Origin: UBA1723 sp045629285
GTDB lineage: Bacteria > Bacteroidota > Bacteroidia > Bacteroidales > Paludibacteraceae
Assembly: GCA_045629285.1 (NCBI GenBank)
Contig: JAZQQY010000012.1
Span: forward strand, 1-64,000
Direction of reading: 5' to 3'
Length of the DNA stretch: 64,000 nucleotides
Shown: positions 1-7,088 of the stretch, piece by piece
Layout: every line of letters begins with the position of its first letter
How positions within the stretch are numbered: the stretch's first letter is position 1
Notes under the pieces: model-generated
What the model was told of the DNA's origin: nothing
The model's database searches: none
The model's input: the letters and a program-made list of their open reading frames with translations, nothing else
Position numbers and translations under genes: made by a program

Positions 1-57
1 CTGACCTGCTCCTACGAGCAAAAGTACTTGTTTCATTGTCATACGATTTTCTTCCAT
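1..57 (-). CDS. Start of a nucleotide-binding protein, probably SDR-like oxidoreductase (partial)
   Basis: Only the first 19 codons are in the window. The ATG directly follows the stop codon of the PAS gene upstream, so the two are surely co-transcribed. After two alternative internal starts the peptide reads KQVLLLVGAGQ, a hydrophobic beta strand running into a glycine-rich turn as in Rossmann-fold NAD(P)-binding proteins such as short-chain dehydrogenases. The rest lies outside the window, so the family assignment is an inference from one motif. Confidence 0.45.
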   Translation of the reverse strand, partial: MEENRMTMKQVLLLVGAGQ

Positions 58-399
58 TTATTCTTTGTCTCTATTGAATACTGGCATCTGATCAGGTAGG
101 TCGATAGCCAGTTCTATCAATCCTGCAATACTACCTTCTTCGTCATACCATGGTGTCTGATGCAGAAGTTTATGCTTGCCATGACGGACAATCTGATAGG
201 TATTACTTTCACCCGATTCAATCATGTGGCGAATCATAGCACCAGCTTTCTCTCCATGACAATTATAGAGATTCTTGCCAACAACATCACCATCACGGTC
301 TATGGCACGTTTGTTCTGATACAGCACAATGCCTTCCTTATCGCATACTGTTGCTGCGATGTTGGGCACGTTTTCAAGATAGTCAAATGTCTGTTTCAT
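58..399 (-). CDS. Small PAS-domain protein
   Basis: A 113-residue protein made of almost nothing but one PAS domain: an N-terminal helix, the strand region around NIAATVCDKEGIVLYQN, and a C-terminal sheet containing HQTPWYDEEGSIAGLIEL, the typical PAS ending in which a new strand follows a short turn. There is no kinase, GGDEF or helix-turn-helix output domain, so it would sense a ligand, redox state or oxygen and act through a partner. The start at MKQTFDYLENVP is preferred over an upstream start because it lies 4 nt after the stop of the small lipoprotein gene. It belongs to a tightly packed five-gene minus-strand operon. Confidence 0.75.
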   Translation of the reverse strand: MKQTFDYLENVPNIAATVCDKEGIVLYQNKRAIDRDGDVVGKNLYNCHGEKAGAMIRHMIESGESNTYQIVRHGKHKLLHQTPWYDEEGSIAGLIELAIDLPDQMPVFNRDKE

Positions 400-403
400 A
401 TTC

Positions 404-529
404 TTATACGTTCTTGATGAATTTTGCAGGTACACCACCTGTTACTTCTTTTACTTTTGATGTCCCCGAACATGCCATTGACACCAAAGCAGTCATAGCT
501 GTAATGATGATTTTCAGATACTTTTTCAT
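404..529 (-). CDS. 41-residue predicted lipoprotein
   Basis: The ATG overlaps the stop of the acetyltransferase gene as ATGA, and the gene ends 4 nt before the PAS gene, so it sits exactly in the operon rhythm. The peptide begins MKKYLKIIITAMTALVSMAC, a basic N-terminus, a hydrophobic stretch and a lipobox ending in Cys20, followed by only 21 residues (SGTSKVKEVT and so on). It could be a genuine small lipoprotein or the 5' stump of a longer decayed one. No family is recognised. Confidence 0.6.
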   Translation of the reverse strand: MKKYLKIIITAMTALVSMACSGTSKVKEVTGGVPAKFIKNV

Positions 530-1047
530 ATTCTTCTTAACAATTTTGCAGGATTACCTGCCACCATTGTATTGGGTTCAACATCCTTTGTCACAACAGA
601 GCCAGCACCAACTACGGCATTGTCACCGATGGTAACGCCAGGAAGAATGGTAGAGCCAGCACCTATCCATGCTCTCTTGCCGATGTGTACCGGCTTGCAA
701 GTAATCACCCAGCGGTTTTCAAGGTCATGGTTGTTTGAAATCAGTTGGCAGTTGGCAGCAATCATTGCTTCGTCCTCTATGGTTATGCCACCGGCAGACA
801 TCATCAGACAGCCGTTCATGATGACGCAGTTCTTGCCGATCTTCACCTCATGGAAACGCACACCTGTCAATGGTGTGTTCACTCGGCTGCCTTCGCCGAT
901 TGTTGGGAAAAGTTCCTTAACGAGTGCGTCATATTCCTCTGTGTAAGGCATAGTGTGGTTTAGTTTGAACAACGTCTGTGCCTGTTCCTTAGCAAGAGCC
1001 AGTTCCTCTGGCGTTTGCTTACTGCAATCTATCCGTTTTTCTTCCAT
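526..1047 (-). CDS. Hexapeptide-repeat O-acetyltransferase (maltose/galactoside acetyltransferase type)
   Basis: A 173-residue left-handed beta-helix acetyltransferase. After a helical N-terminal segment of the Mac type, the sequence runs through hexapeptide turns (VKIGKNCVIMNG, GITIEDEAMIAANC, HIGKRAWIGAGSTIL, VTIGDNAVVGAGSVV) and ends with AGNPAKLLRRI, the usual closing motif. The catalytic His is probably in NNHDLENR. Such enzymes move acetyl from acetyl-CoA to a sugar or small-molecule hydroxyl; the substrate cannot be told. The start at MEEKRID is preferred to an upstream non-ATG extension that would cross into the intergenic gap. Second complete gene of the minus-strand operon. Confidence 0.85.
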   Translation of the reverse strand: MEEKRIDCSKQTPEELALAKEQAQTLFKLNHTMPYTEEYDALVKELFPTIGEGSRVNTPLTGVRFHEVKIGKNCVIMNGCLMMSAGGITIEDEAMIAANCQLISNNHDLENRWVITCKPVHIGKRAWIGAGSTILPGVTIGDNAVVGAGSVVTKDVEPNTMVAGNPAKLLRRI

Positions 1048-1072
1048 GTTGTATATGATTGAATTATATTGT

Positions 1073-1543
1073 TTAGAACTCAAAATGAATTGGTTTTGCA
1101 AATTCAGCACGCTTTTCCAACCCCTTTACGTTGCCAAGGTTAGTCATCCAACCATCAATGTTCTTCAGGTAGAAGACTTTGAAGATTGGGTTCTCGCGCA
1201 TCTTGGAATAAAGGGCATTGACGATACTGCTCTTTTCGATGATTGCTTCTCTAATATCCTGACGCTCCTCAAAGACGGCTTCTGCGCTGAAACGGATCCA
1301 AGGCGTTTGTATCTCATTCTCTTCGAGTTTGCATCCGCACAGTTCAAGTGCAGGATTGGCTTGCAGTTCCTTATAAACGTCCTTTTCGCTGTTTGTGCAA
1401 AACCATAGTTTTCCATCATCCAGAATCATGTATTGCATAGGACGAACTTTTGGCTTGCCGTCAAGTCCGATTGTTGCCAGAAACTGTATGCCGATGTTGT
1501 CGAGGTAGTTGGCAACGTCCTGTAGTGATATTTCGTTTGTCAT
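1073..1543 (-). CDS. Pyridoxamine 5'-phosphate oxidase-family flavoprotein
   Basis: A 156-residue split-barrel FMN-binding protein. The opening helix and the strand FLATIGLDGKPKVRPMQYMI are typical of this family, followed by DDGKLWFCTNSEKDVYKEL, where phosphate and flavin contacts usually lie. The family covers small reductases and heme- or F420-linked enzymes, so the substrate is unknown. It is the first recognisable gene of the operon that continues with the acetyltransferase. Its ATG overlaps the stop of a 22-codon reading frame (see the entry at 1540-1667), a sign of translational coupling or of a decayed upstream gene. Confidence 0.85.
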   Translation of the reverse strand: MTNEISLQDVANYLDNIGIQFLATIGLDGKPKVRPMQYMILDDGKLWFCTNSEKDVYKELQANPALELCGCKLEENEIQTPWIRFSAEAVFEERQDIREAIIEKSSIVNALYSKMRENPIFKVFYLKNIDGWMTNLGNVKGLEKRAEFAKPIHFEF

Positions 1544-1667
1544 AACGTAATGTTGTTTGTTCTGTCCTTAATAATCTCTTCCATATTCTCCTTCGACCAA
1601 TTGATCATGTTTTCGACCAAAGCTCAGCCATCATTACCTTTATGCGATTTAGAGGTTTATTTTCCAT
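1540..1667 (-). other. Two tiny chained reading frames upstream of the PNPOx-like gene
   Basis: On the minus strand an ATG at 1667 opens a 20-codon frame (MENKPLNRIKVMMAELWSKT) whose stop overlaps, as ATGA, the start of a 22-codon frame beginning MINWSKENMEEIIKDR. The stop of the second overlaps the start of the flavoprotein gene in the same way. The first peptide resembles the N-terminus of small Bacteroidales helix-turn-helix regulators. They may be uORFs that couple translation or the stump of a lost regulator. The remaining intergenic DNA from 1668 to 1988 shows nothing recognisable. Confidence 0.25.
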
Positions 1668-1988
1668 ATACGTAAGTACATTATTTGTATTCAAGCGCAA
1701 GTTAAGGATTTTTCTTGTAAAATCGCATGTTTTAGCAAATAAAGAAGAGACGTACGAATATCATAAGTGCAGCCGTACTTACTACTATAAATGCCATGTT
1801 CCAAAAAGCATTTGTCTTGGAAATTAAAATCCTGTACAGAATACGTCAACGTATCAAAAGGAGTTTGTGGACATAAAACAGCAGTAATTAAATGATTTGA
1901 ATTAAATTATTTAGCATCAATGGATAAAATTGCTCTTTTATCACATCCGAAAAATGAATGCCTATATGGTTTATTGGCAAAGAAATGA

Positions 1989-1996
1989 TAAATTTG
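1989..1996 (+). promoter_or_regulatory. -7 promoter element of uvrA
   Basis: TAAATTTG matches the Bacteroidota -7 consensus TAnnTTTG and lies 28 nt before the uvrA start codon. A clear -33 TTTG at the expected 19-21 nt spacing was not found. Confidence 0.65.
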
Positions 1997-2023
1997 CAGA
2001 AATTTAAAAAATTGTAGGAAACT

Positions 2024-4885
2024 ATGGCTGTTAAAGCAGGAGAGGCAATCGAAACTGAACAGATTGAGGTTTACGGAGCAAGAGTCCATAATCTAAAAAA
2101 TATTGATGTGACGATTCCACGCAACAAGTTGACGGTGATTACCGGACTTAGTGGCAGTGGTAAGTCGTCGCTTGCTTTCGACACTATCTTCGCTGAAGGT
2201 CAACGCAGATATATCGAGACTTTCTCTGCATACGCACGTAATTTTCTAGGCAATGTGGAGCGCCCGGACGTAGACAAGATCACAGGATTGAGCCCGGTCA
2301 TCTCGATTGAGCAGAAAACGACCAATAAGAATCCTCGCTCTACAGTCGGAACAACTACAGAAATCTACGACTTCCTACGTCTTCTTTTCGCTCGTGCAGG
2401 AGAGGCTTTCTCTTACGAGACCGGAGAGAAAATGGTGAAATACAGCGAGGAACAGATCCTGAATCTTATTGAAACCGATTATGCCGGCGACGGAATCATC
2501 ATCCTGGCTCCAGTCGTGAAAGCCAGAAAAGGTCACTACAAAGAGTTATTCGAGCAGATCCGCAAAAAGGGATTCCATAATGTCCGTGTCGACGGGGAGA
2601 TTCGCCAGATCGCACTCGGAATGAAGGTGGACCGCTACAAGAATCATAACATCGAGATTGAGGTCGACAAACTGATGGTGCAGCCTAAGGATGCTCACAG
2701 AATCCGCGAGTCAGTACGTTTGGCGATGAAGCTTGGAGAGGGCGAAGTGATGATCGTACGTCGTGGTGAGGAGACAGCCCGCCATTTCAGCCGTCACTTG
2801 ATGTGTCCGACTTCAGGAATATCCTACGCTGAACCAGCACCTCACAATTTTTCTTTCAACTCCCCTCACGGAGCCTGCCCTCACTGTAAAGGTTTGGGTA
2901 TCGTCACCACGGTTGATGTCGACAAGATCATTCCTGATAAAACTTTAAGCATATACTCAGGCGGTATCGTGCCGCTTGGCAAATATAAGAAGAACGTATT
3001 TTTCTCTCAGCTTGAGGTGATCGCCGAAAAATACGGATTCACACTAAAAGATCCTATTGCTGATATACCTGAAGAGGCTCTTGATATCATTCTTAACGGA
3101 ACCGACGAACTTATCCAAGTAAAGAACGAGGCGACGGGAGTAGTCAGCCGACCACTTGGTTTTGAGGGAGTTATGCAATACGTTGAGATGCAGCAGGAGG
3201 ACGAAGCGTCGGCCACAGCACAGAAATGGGCATCTCAATTCAGCAAGACGACTGTCTGCCCTGAATGTAACGGTCAGAGATTGAAAAAAGAGGCTTTGCA
3301 CTTCCGCATCAACGGAGTGAACATCGCACAACTTTCCGAGATGGATTTGGCTCAGTTGATGGAATGGTGCAAGACTGCCGAGTCGGGCATGAGCGACAAG
3401 CAGAAAGCCATCGCAAGCGAGATCCTTAAAGAGATCAGTTCAAGAATCCAGTTCTTGCTCGACGTCGGCTTGGAATACCTAAGTCTAAACCGTGCAAGCG
3501 TCACTCTTTCAGGTGGTGAGAGCCAGCGTATTCGTTTGGCGACACAGATCGGATCACAGCTCGTCAACGTGCTATACATCCTCGACGAGCCAAGTATCGG
3601 ACTACATCAGAGAGATAACATCCGATTGATCAACTCATTAAAGAGTCTTCGTGATGTCGGCAACACAGTCATCGTTGTCGAGCACGATAAAGATATGATG
3701 CTCAACGCCGACCACATCGTCGACATCGGTCCAAAAGCCGGACGACTTGGTGGAGAGGTTGTCTTTTCAGGCACCCCAAAGGAGATGTTGAAGAAAGGTA
3801 CAACCACAGCGCAGTATTTGTCGGGAGAGATGAACATTCTTCCGTTGGAGAATTTGCGTGAAGGCAACGGCAAAGCAATCACTCTTTACGGAGCAAGAGG
3901 AAACAATTTGAAGGGAGCGACAGTCACATTCCCACTTGGGATGTTGGTCGTGGTGACTGGAGTGTCAGGAAGTGGAAAGAGTACACTCATCAACGACACA
4001 TTGCAACCAATCTTGAGCCAGAAATTCTATCGTTCCTTGCAGGAACCACTTCCTTACGATGCCATCGACGGAATTGAAAATATAGACAAGGTCATCAACG
4101 TCGACCAGACACCGATCGGCCGCACACCTCGTTCAAATCCAGCCACTTACACAGGTATCTTCTCAGATATCAGAGCACTGTTTGTGAATGCGCCGGAGTC
4201 TAAGATCAGAGGTTACAAGCCAGGCAGATTCTCATTCAACGTCAAGGGAGGAAGATGCGAGGCATGTATGGGTAACGGTTTCAAAACCATCGAGATGAAC
4301 TTCTTGCCAGACGTATTGACGCCATGTGAGGAGTGTCACGGAAAGCGTTACAACCGAGAGACCTTGGAAGTACGCTTCAAAGGCAAGAGCATTGCCGACG
4401 TGCTTGACATGACCATCAACATGGCAGTCGAGTTTTTTGAGAACGTACCGACTATCTATAACAAAGTCAAGACATTGCAGGAAATCGGTTTGGGCTATAT
4501 CAAACTTGGTCAGCCATCCACTACCCTATCCGGCGGTGAGAGCCAGCGAATCAAGTTGGCTACAGAATTGATCAAGAAAGATACCGGCCACACAATGTAT
4601 ATCTTGGATGAGCCTACAACCGGACTACACTTCGAGGATATCAAAGTGTTGCTTGGCGTATTGCAGAGACTTGTCGACAAAGGCAATACCGTAGTAGTGA
4701 TCGAGCACAATTTGGATGTCATCAAAGTCGCCGATTATATTGTCGACATGGGACCAGGCGGAGGACGCAACGGAGGAAAAGTCGTATGCTGCGGACGTCC
4801 AGCTGAAGTCGCAGCCTGTGAGGAGAGTTTCACCGGAAAATTTTTGAAAGAAGAATTCGAGTGGATCAAGAAACATACGAAATAA
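2024..4885 (+). CDS. uvrA: UvrABC excinuclease subunit A
   Basis: A 953-residue twin ABC ATPase that recognises bulky DNA damage and loads UvrB in nucleotide excision repair. The first Walker A (GLSGSGKSS, about residue 41) and second (GVSGSGKST), both signature motifs (LSGGESQRIRLA and LSGGESQRIKLA) and both Walker B motifs (YILDEPSIGLH and YILDEPTTGLH) are intact. The C-terminal zinc module (CEAC ... CEEC) is complete. In the N-terminal zinc module the first pair reads C261-P-T-S264 instead of C-x2-C, while the second pair (CPHC) is intact, so this site may bind zinc weakly or not at all. Length is normal. Transcribed alone or with the DUF1810 gene 54 nt downstream. Confidence 0.98.
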   Translation: MAVKAGEAIETEQIEVYGARVHNLKNIDVTIPRNKLTVITGLSGSGKSSLAFDTIFAEGQRRYIETFSAYARNFLGNVERPDVDKITGLSPVISIEQKTTNKNPRSTVGTTTEIYDFLRLLFARAGEAFSYETGEKMVKYSEEQILNLIETDYAGDGIIILAPVVKARKGHYKELFEQIRKKGFHNVRVDGEIRQIALGMKVDRYKNHNIEIEVDKLMVQPKDAHRIRESVRLAMKLGEGEVMIVRRGEETARHFSRHLMCPTSGISYAEPAPHNFSFNSPHGACPHCKGLGIVTTVDVDKIIPDKTLSIYSGGIVPLGKYKKNVFFSQLEVIAEKYGFTLKDPIADIPEEALDIILNGTDELIQVKNEATGVVSRPLGFEGVMQYVEMQQEDEASATAQKWASQFSKTTVCPECNGQRLKKEALHFRINGVNIAQLSEMDLAQLMEWCKTAESGMSDKQKAIASEILKEISSRIQFLLDVGLEYLSLNRASVTLSGGESQRIRLATQIGSQLVNVLYILDEPSIGLHQRDNIRLINSLKSLRDVGNTVIVVEHDKDMMLNADHIVDIGPKAGRLGGEVVFSGTPKEMLKKGTTTAQYLSGEMNILPLENLREGNGKAITLYGARGNNLKGATVTFPLGMLVVVTGVSGSGKSTLINDTLQPILSQKFYRSLQEPLPYDAIDGIENIDKVINVDQTPIGRTPRSNPATYTGIFSDIRALFVNAPESKIRGYKPGRFSFNVKGGRCEACMGNGFKTIEMNFLPDVLTPCEECHGKRYNRETLEVRFKGKSIADVLDMTINMAVEFFENVPTIYNKVKTLQEIGLGYIKLGQPSTTLSGGESQRIKLATELIKKDTGHTMYILDEPTTGLHFEDIKVLLGVLQRLVDKGNTVVVIEHNLDVIKVADYIVDMGPGGGRNGGKVVCCGRPAEVAACEESFTGKFLKEEFEWIKKHTK

Positions 4886-4939
4886 TTCTCTCGCCAGGCA
4901 TGTCGACCTGGAAAATGGATCAATTAAACTATCGTAATT

Positions 4940-5371
4940 ATGAAAAAAGAATTTGATTTAGAGAGATTTATCAAAGCACAGAACGCAATGTACGGAATGG
5001 CTTTGAGCGAATTGAGGGAAGGTCAGAAGAAAAGTCATTGGATTTGGTATATTCTGCCTCAGATAAAAGGATTAGGATTCAGCAAGGAATCCCAATTGTA
5101 TGGCGTCAATGGGATTGAGGAGGCAAAAGCTTATCTTGAAAACCAATATTTATCTGATAATTTGCGTCGTATTGTCGAGCAATTGATCCACTGGGCCAAC
5201 ATGGGCAAAACCATGGAAGAGCTGCTTGGCGGTCTCGACGCGATGAAGGCAAAATCATGTTTAACTCTCTTCGACGCAGTATCTCCAAACGACATTTTTG
5301 CGACTGCGTTGGAAGCATGTTTTAAAGGAGAAAGAGACGAGAAAACGCTACTCATTATCGGACAACAGTGA
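4940..5371 (+). CDS. DUF1810-family protein
   Basis: A 143-residue cytosolic, mostly helical protein with the conserved DUF1810 signature: FDLERFIKAQ near the N-terminus, the SHWIWYILPQIKGLG motif at about residues 33-47, and the later LFDAVSPNDIFATALEACF segment. The biochemical function of the family is not established. It follows uvrA by 54 nt with no visible terminator between them, so read-through from uvrA is likely. Confidence 0.9.
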   Translation: MKKEFDLERFIKAQNAMYGMALSELREGQKKSHWIWYILPQIKGLGFSKESQLYGVNGIEEAKAYLENQYLSDNLRRIVEQLIHWANMGKTMEELLGGLDAMKAKSCLTLFDAVSPNDIFATALEACFKGERDEKTLLIIGQQ

Positions 5372-5423
5372 TTGTCAATCTTCAAAAATGGCATAATCAG
5401 TTTGTCTGCAAGCAAAAAAATGA

Positions 5424-5431
5424 TAAATTTG
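5424..5431 (+). promoter_or_regulatory. -7 promoter element of the FISUMP gene
   Basis: TAAATTTG matches TAnnTTTG and lies 61 nt before the start codon. The flanking bases (AATGATAAATTTG) are the same as at the uvrA promoter. Confidence 0.6.
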
Positions 5432-5492
5432 TCGCCAAATTGTAAATCTATCTATATCTGTAGATTAATACTGAGAAAGAGAAAAACGGGAT

Positions 5493-6197
5493 ATGAAAAA
5501 TTTTGTTAGACCATTCGTAGCATTCTTTGCAACGATGTTGATTTTGGCAATACCAGCAAATGTCATTGCTGCAACCAACAATAATACAACAACAAAATCA
5601 TCAAAAGCAAAGAAACCAGCGGCTAAGGCCCCAGCAAAACCGACTCACGAATATGTAGACCTTGGACTTCCAAGCGGAACCTTGTGGGCAACTACTAATG
5701 TCGGAGCATCAAAGCCAGAGGAATCAGGATGGTATTTTCTTTGGGGAGAAACAAAGAAAAAGGCAGACGGAGACAAGAGCAATTTGGGTGAATTATCACT
5801 TGATGAGATCTACGACCTTGGTATAATAGACAAAGACAACATTCTACAAGCCAATCACGATGCAGCCACAGTCAACTGGGGATCTGAATGGAGGACACCG
5901 ACTGCGGAGGAAGTAGACGAGCTACTTACGTTGGAGAACAGATGGACAACACAGAACGGAGTCGAGGGCCGCTTGTTCAGAGGAGCCAACAATCAGAATC
6001 TATTCATTCCTGCAGCAGGATGTTATGCATTGAACGGTTATAGAAACATCGGCAAATCAGGACAGATTCTTTGTTCAAATGCATATAAGAAAAGCGTTGC
6101 GATCAGACTATTGCTTATAGATCAGAAGAGTGCAATGCCGGAATACGGTTGGAAGACTGATGCACATACAGTAAGACCTGTGAAGAGAAAGAAATAA
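5493..6197 (+). CDS. Secreted FISUMP-domain protein
   Basis: A 234-residue protein with a Sec signal peptide (hydrophobic stretch about residues 9-26, ending near NVIAA), then a Thr/Lys/Ala-rich low-complexity linker of about 25 residues, then a FISUMP (Fibrobacter succinogenes major paralogous) domain starting at HEYVDLGLPSGTLWATTNVG. The motifs WYFLWGET and WGSEWRTPTAEEVDEL are typical. The domain is common in secreted Bacteroidota and Fibrobacterota proteins and has no known enzymatic role. A terminator follows directly, so it is a single-gene unit. Confidence 0.85.
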   Translation: MKNFVRPFVAFFATMLILAIPANVIAATNNNTTTKSSKAKKPAAKAPAKPTHEYVDLGLPSGTLWATTNVGASKPEESGWYFLWGETKKKADGDKSNLGELSLDEIYDLGIIDKDNILQANHDAATVNWGSEWRTPTAEEVDELLTLENRWTTQNGVEGRLFRGANNQNLFIPAAGCYALNGYRNIGKSGQILCSNAYKKSVAIRLLLIDQKSAMPEYGWKTDAHTVRPVKRKK

Positions 6198-6220
6198 CAT
6201 CAGCTAATATAAACGAGAAA

Positions 6221-6247
6221 GGCGCAATAGATTGCGTCTTTTTTCGT
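6221..6247 (+). terminator. Intrinsic terminator after the FISUMP gene
   Basis: GGCGCAAT and ATTGCGTC form a short stem with a four-base loop, followed by a run of T. Confidence 0.75.
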
Positions 6248-6262
6248 ATTCAAAATTTGTAT

Positions 6263-6310
6263 ATTGAACGTTCATTCAAATTTTTCTTATGTATTGAACG
6301 TTCATTCAAA
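6263..6310 (+). promoter_or_regulatory. Two direct copies of a palindromic operator upstream of tetR
   Basis: TTGAACGTTCATTCAA occurs twice, with the palindromic cores TGAACGTTCA at 6265-6274 and 6295-6304, exactly 30 bp apart (about three helical turns). The second copy ends 15 bp before the -7 element and so covers the -33 region. The layout suits autorepression by the TetR protein encoded just downstream. Confidence 0.7.
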
Positions 6311-6319
6311 AAAAAGTTA

Positions 6320-6327
6320 TACTTTTG
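6320..6327 (+). promoter_or_regulatory. -7 promoter element of the tetR gene
   Basis: TACTTTTG matches TAnnTTTG, 29 nt before the start codon and directly downstream of the paired palindromes. Confidence 0.7.
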
Positions 6328-6356
6328 CATCGTTTTATTATCTAATCTTATAGATT

Positions 6357-6959
6357 ATGAGGGATAACATGAAGGATATAATAGTTCAAAAAGCGTTTGA
6401 GCAGTACCTGATCGACGGTTACGAGAAGGTGACGGTGTCGACGCTACAGAAGTCTCTTGATATCGGTAGAGCGACGATGTACTATTATTTCAAAAGCAAA
6501 GAGGAACTGTTCGAAGCCGTAATGAGGAAATACTTTTTGGATTTCATCAACGGAGGACTAGACAAAGTGACAGAATCGACTACTATTCTTGACCTCATCG
6601 ACATTTACGTCGACTGCTTCAAAGTCATCGCCAGAAGTATGGCCGACTTGAACAATCCGAACATTACATTTTCAAACTACACAGGAATTCTATTCTATGC
6701 ATTCTCGCACGACGAGCATCTGGCTGCAGCAATCAGCGATGTGAAGAAGAAGATTCATTCAGTGTGGGTAGCAGCGATACAGAAGAGCATCGACAACGGA
6801 GAGATCCGATCAGACATCGATGTAGACACAATCGCTTACACATTTGAAAGTGTAAAGGGCAATTTCGGAGAGACAAAAGCAGACGAAACGACAGTGAAAC
6901 AGGAGTTGGAATTGTTCAAAAAATCGCATTTGGAGCTATATAAGTTGCTAAAAAAGTAA
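6357..6959 (+). CDS. TetR-family transcriptional regulator
   Basis: A 200-residue repressor. The N-terminal helix-turn-helix spans about residues 5-55 (IIVQKAFEQYLIDGYEKVTV, then STLQKSLDIGRATMYYYFKSKEELFEAV), the canonical TetR pattern. The C-terminal helical ligand-binding part is not assignable to a ligand. An internal ATG four codons in (MKDIIV) is an equally good start. It lies directly upstream of the acyl-ACP locus and has its own promoter with two palindromes. A related GAAC...GTTC palindrome stands at the promoter of the biosynthetic operon, so this protein most likely controls both. Confidence 0.93.
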   Translation: MRDNMKDIIVQKAFEQYLIDGYEKVTVSTLQKSLDIGRATMYYYFKSKEELFEAVMRKYFLDFINGGLDKVTESTTILDLIDIYVDCFKVIARSMADLNNPNITFSNYTGILFYAFSHDEHLAAAISDVKKKIHSVWVAAIQKSIDNGEIRSDIDVDTIAYTFESVKGNFGETKADETTVKQELELFKKSHLELYKLLKK

Positions 6960-6976
6960 AAAAAGTAAATTTTTGA

Positions 6977-6990
6977 CGAACGGTTGTTCG
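6977..6990 (+). promoter_or_regulatory. Probable TetR operator of the biosynthetic operon
   Basis: CGAAC-GGTT-GTTCG is a perfect 5-bp inverted repeat ending 19 bp before the -7 element, thus on the -33 region. It shares the GAAC/GTTC half-sites with the paired palindromes ahead of tetR but with a 4-bp spacer. Confidence 0.6.
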
Positions 6991-7009
6991 CTAACATAAA
7001 AAAAAATGA

Positions 7010-7017
7010 TAGTTTTG
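7010..7017 (+). promoter_or_regulatory. -7 promoter element of the acyl-ACP operon
   Basis: TAGTTTTG matches TAnnTTTG, 71 nt before the ketosynthase start codon. Confidence 0.7.
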
Positions 7018-7088
7018 CGTTGTTTTATGTATCGTACGCGTATTGTACGATATTAGGGCAAGGCAGAAAAAGATAAAGTTTTAAGATT

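Noticed and set aside
1642..1827. A 61-codon plus-strand frame between the flavoprotein operon and uvrA
   Set aside because: No recognisable domain, odd Cys/Tyr-rich composition and no promoter placed to serve it; most likely chance.
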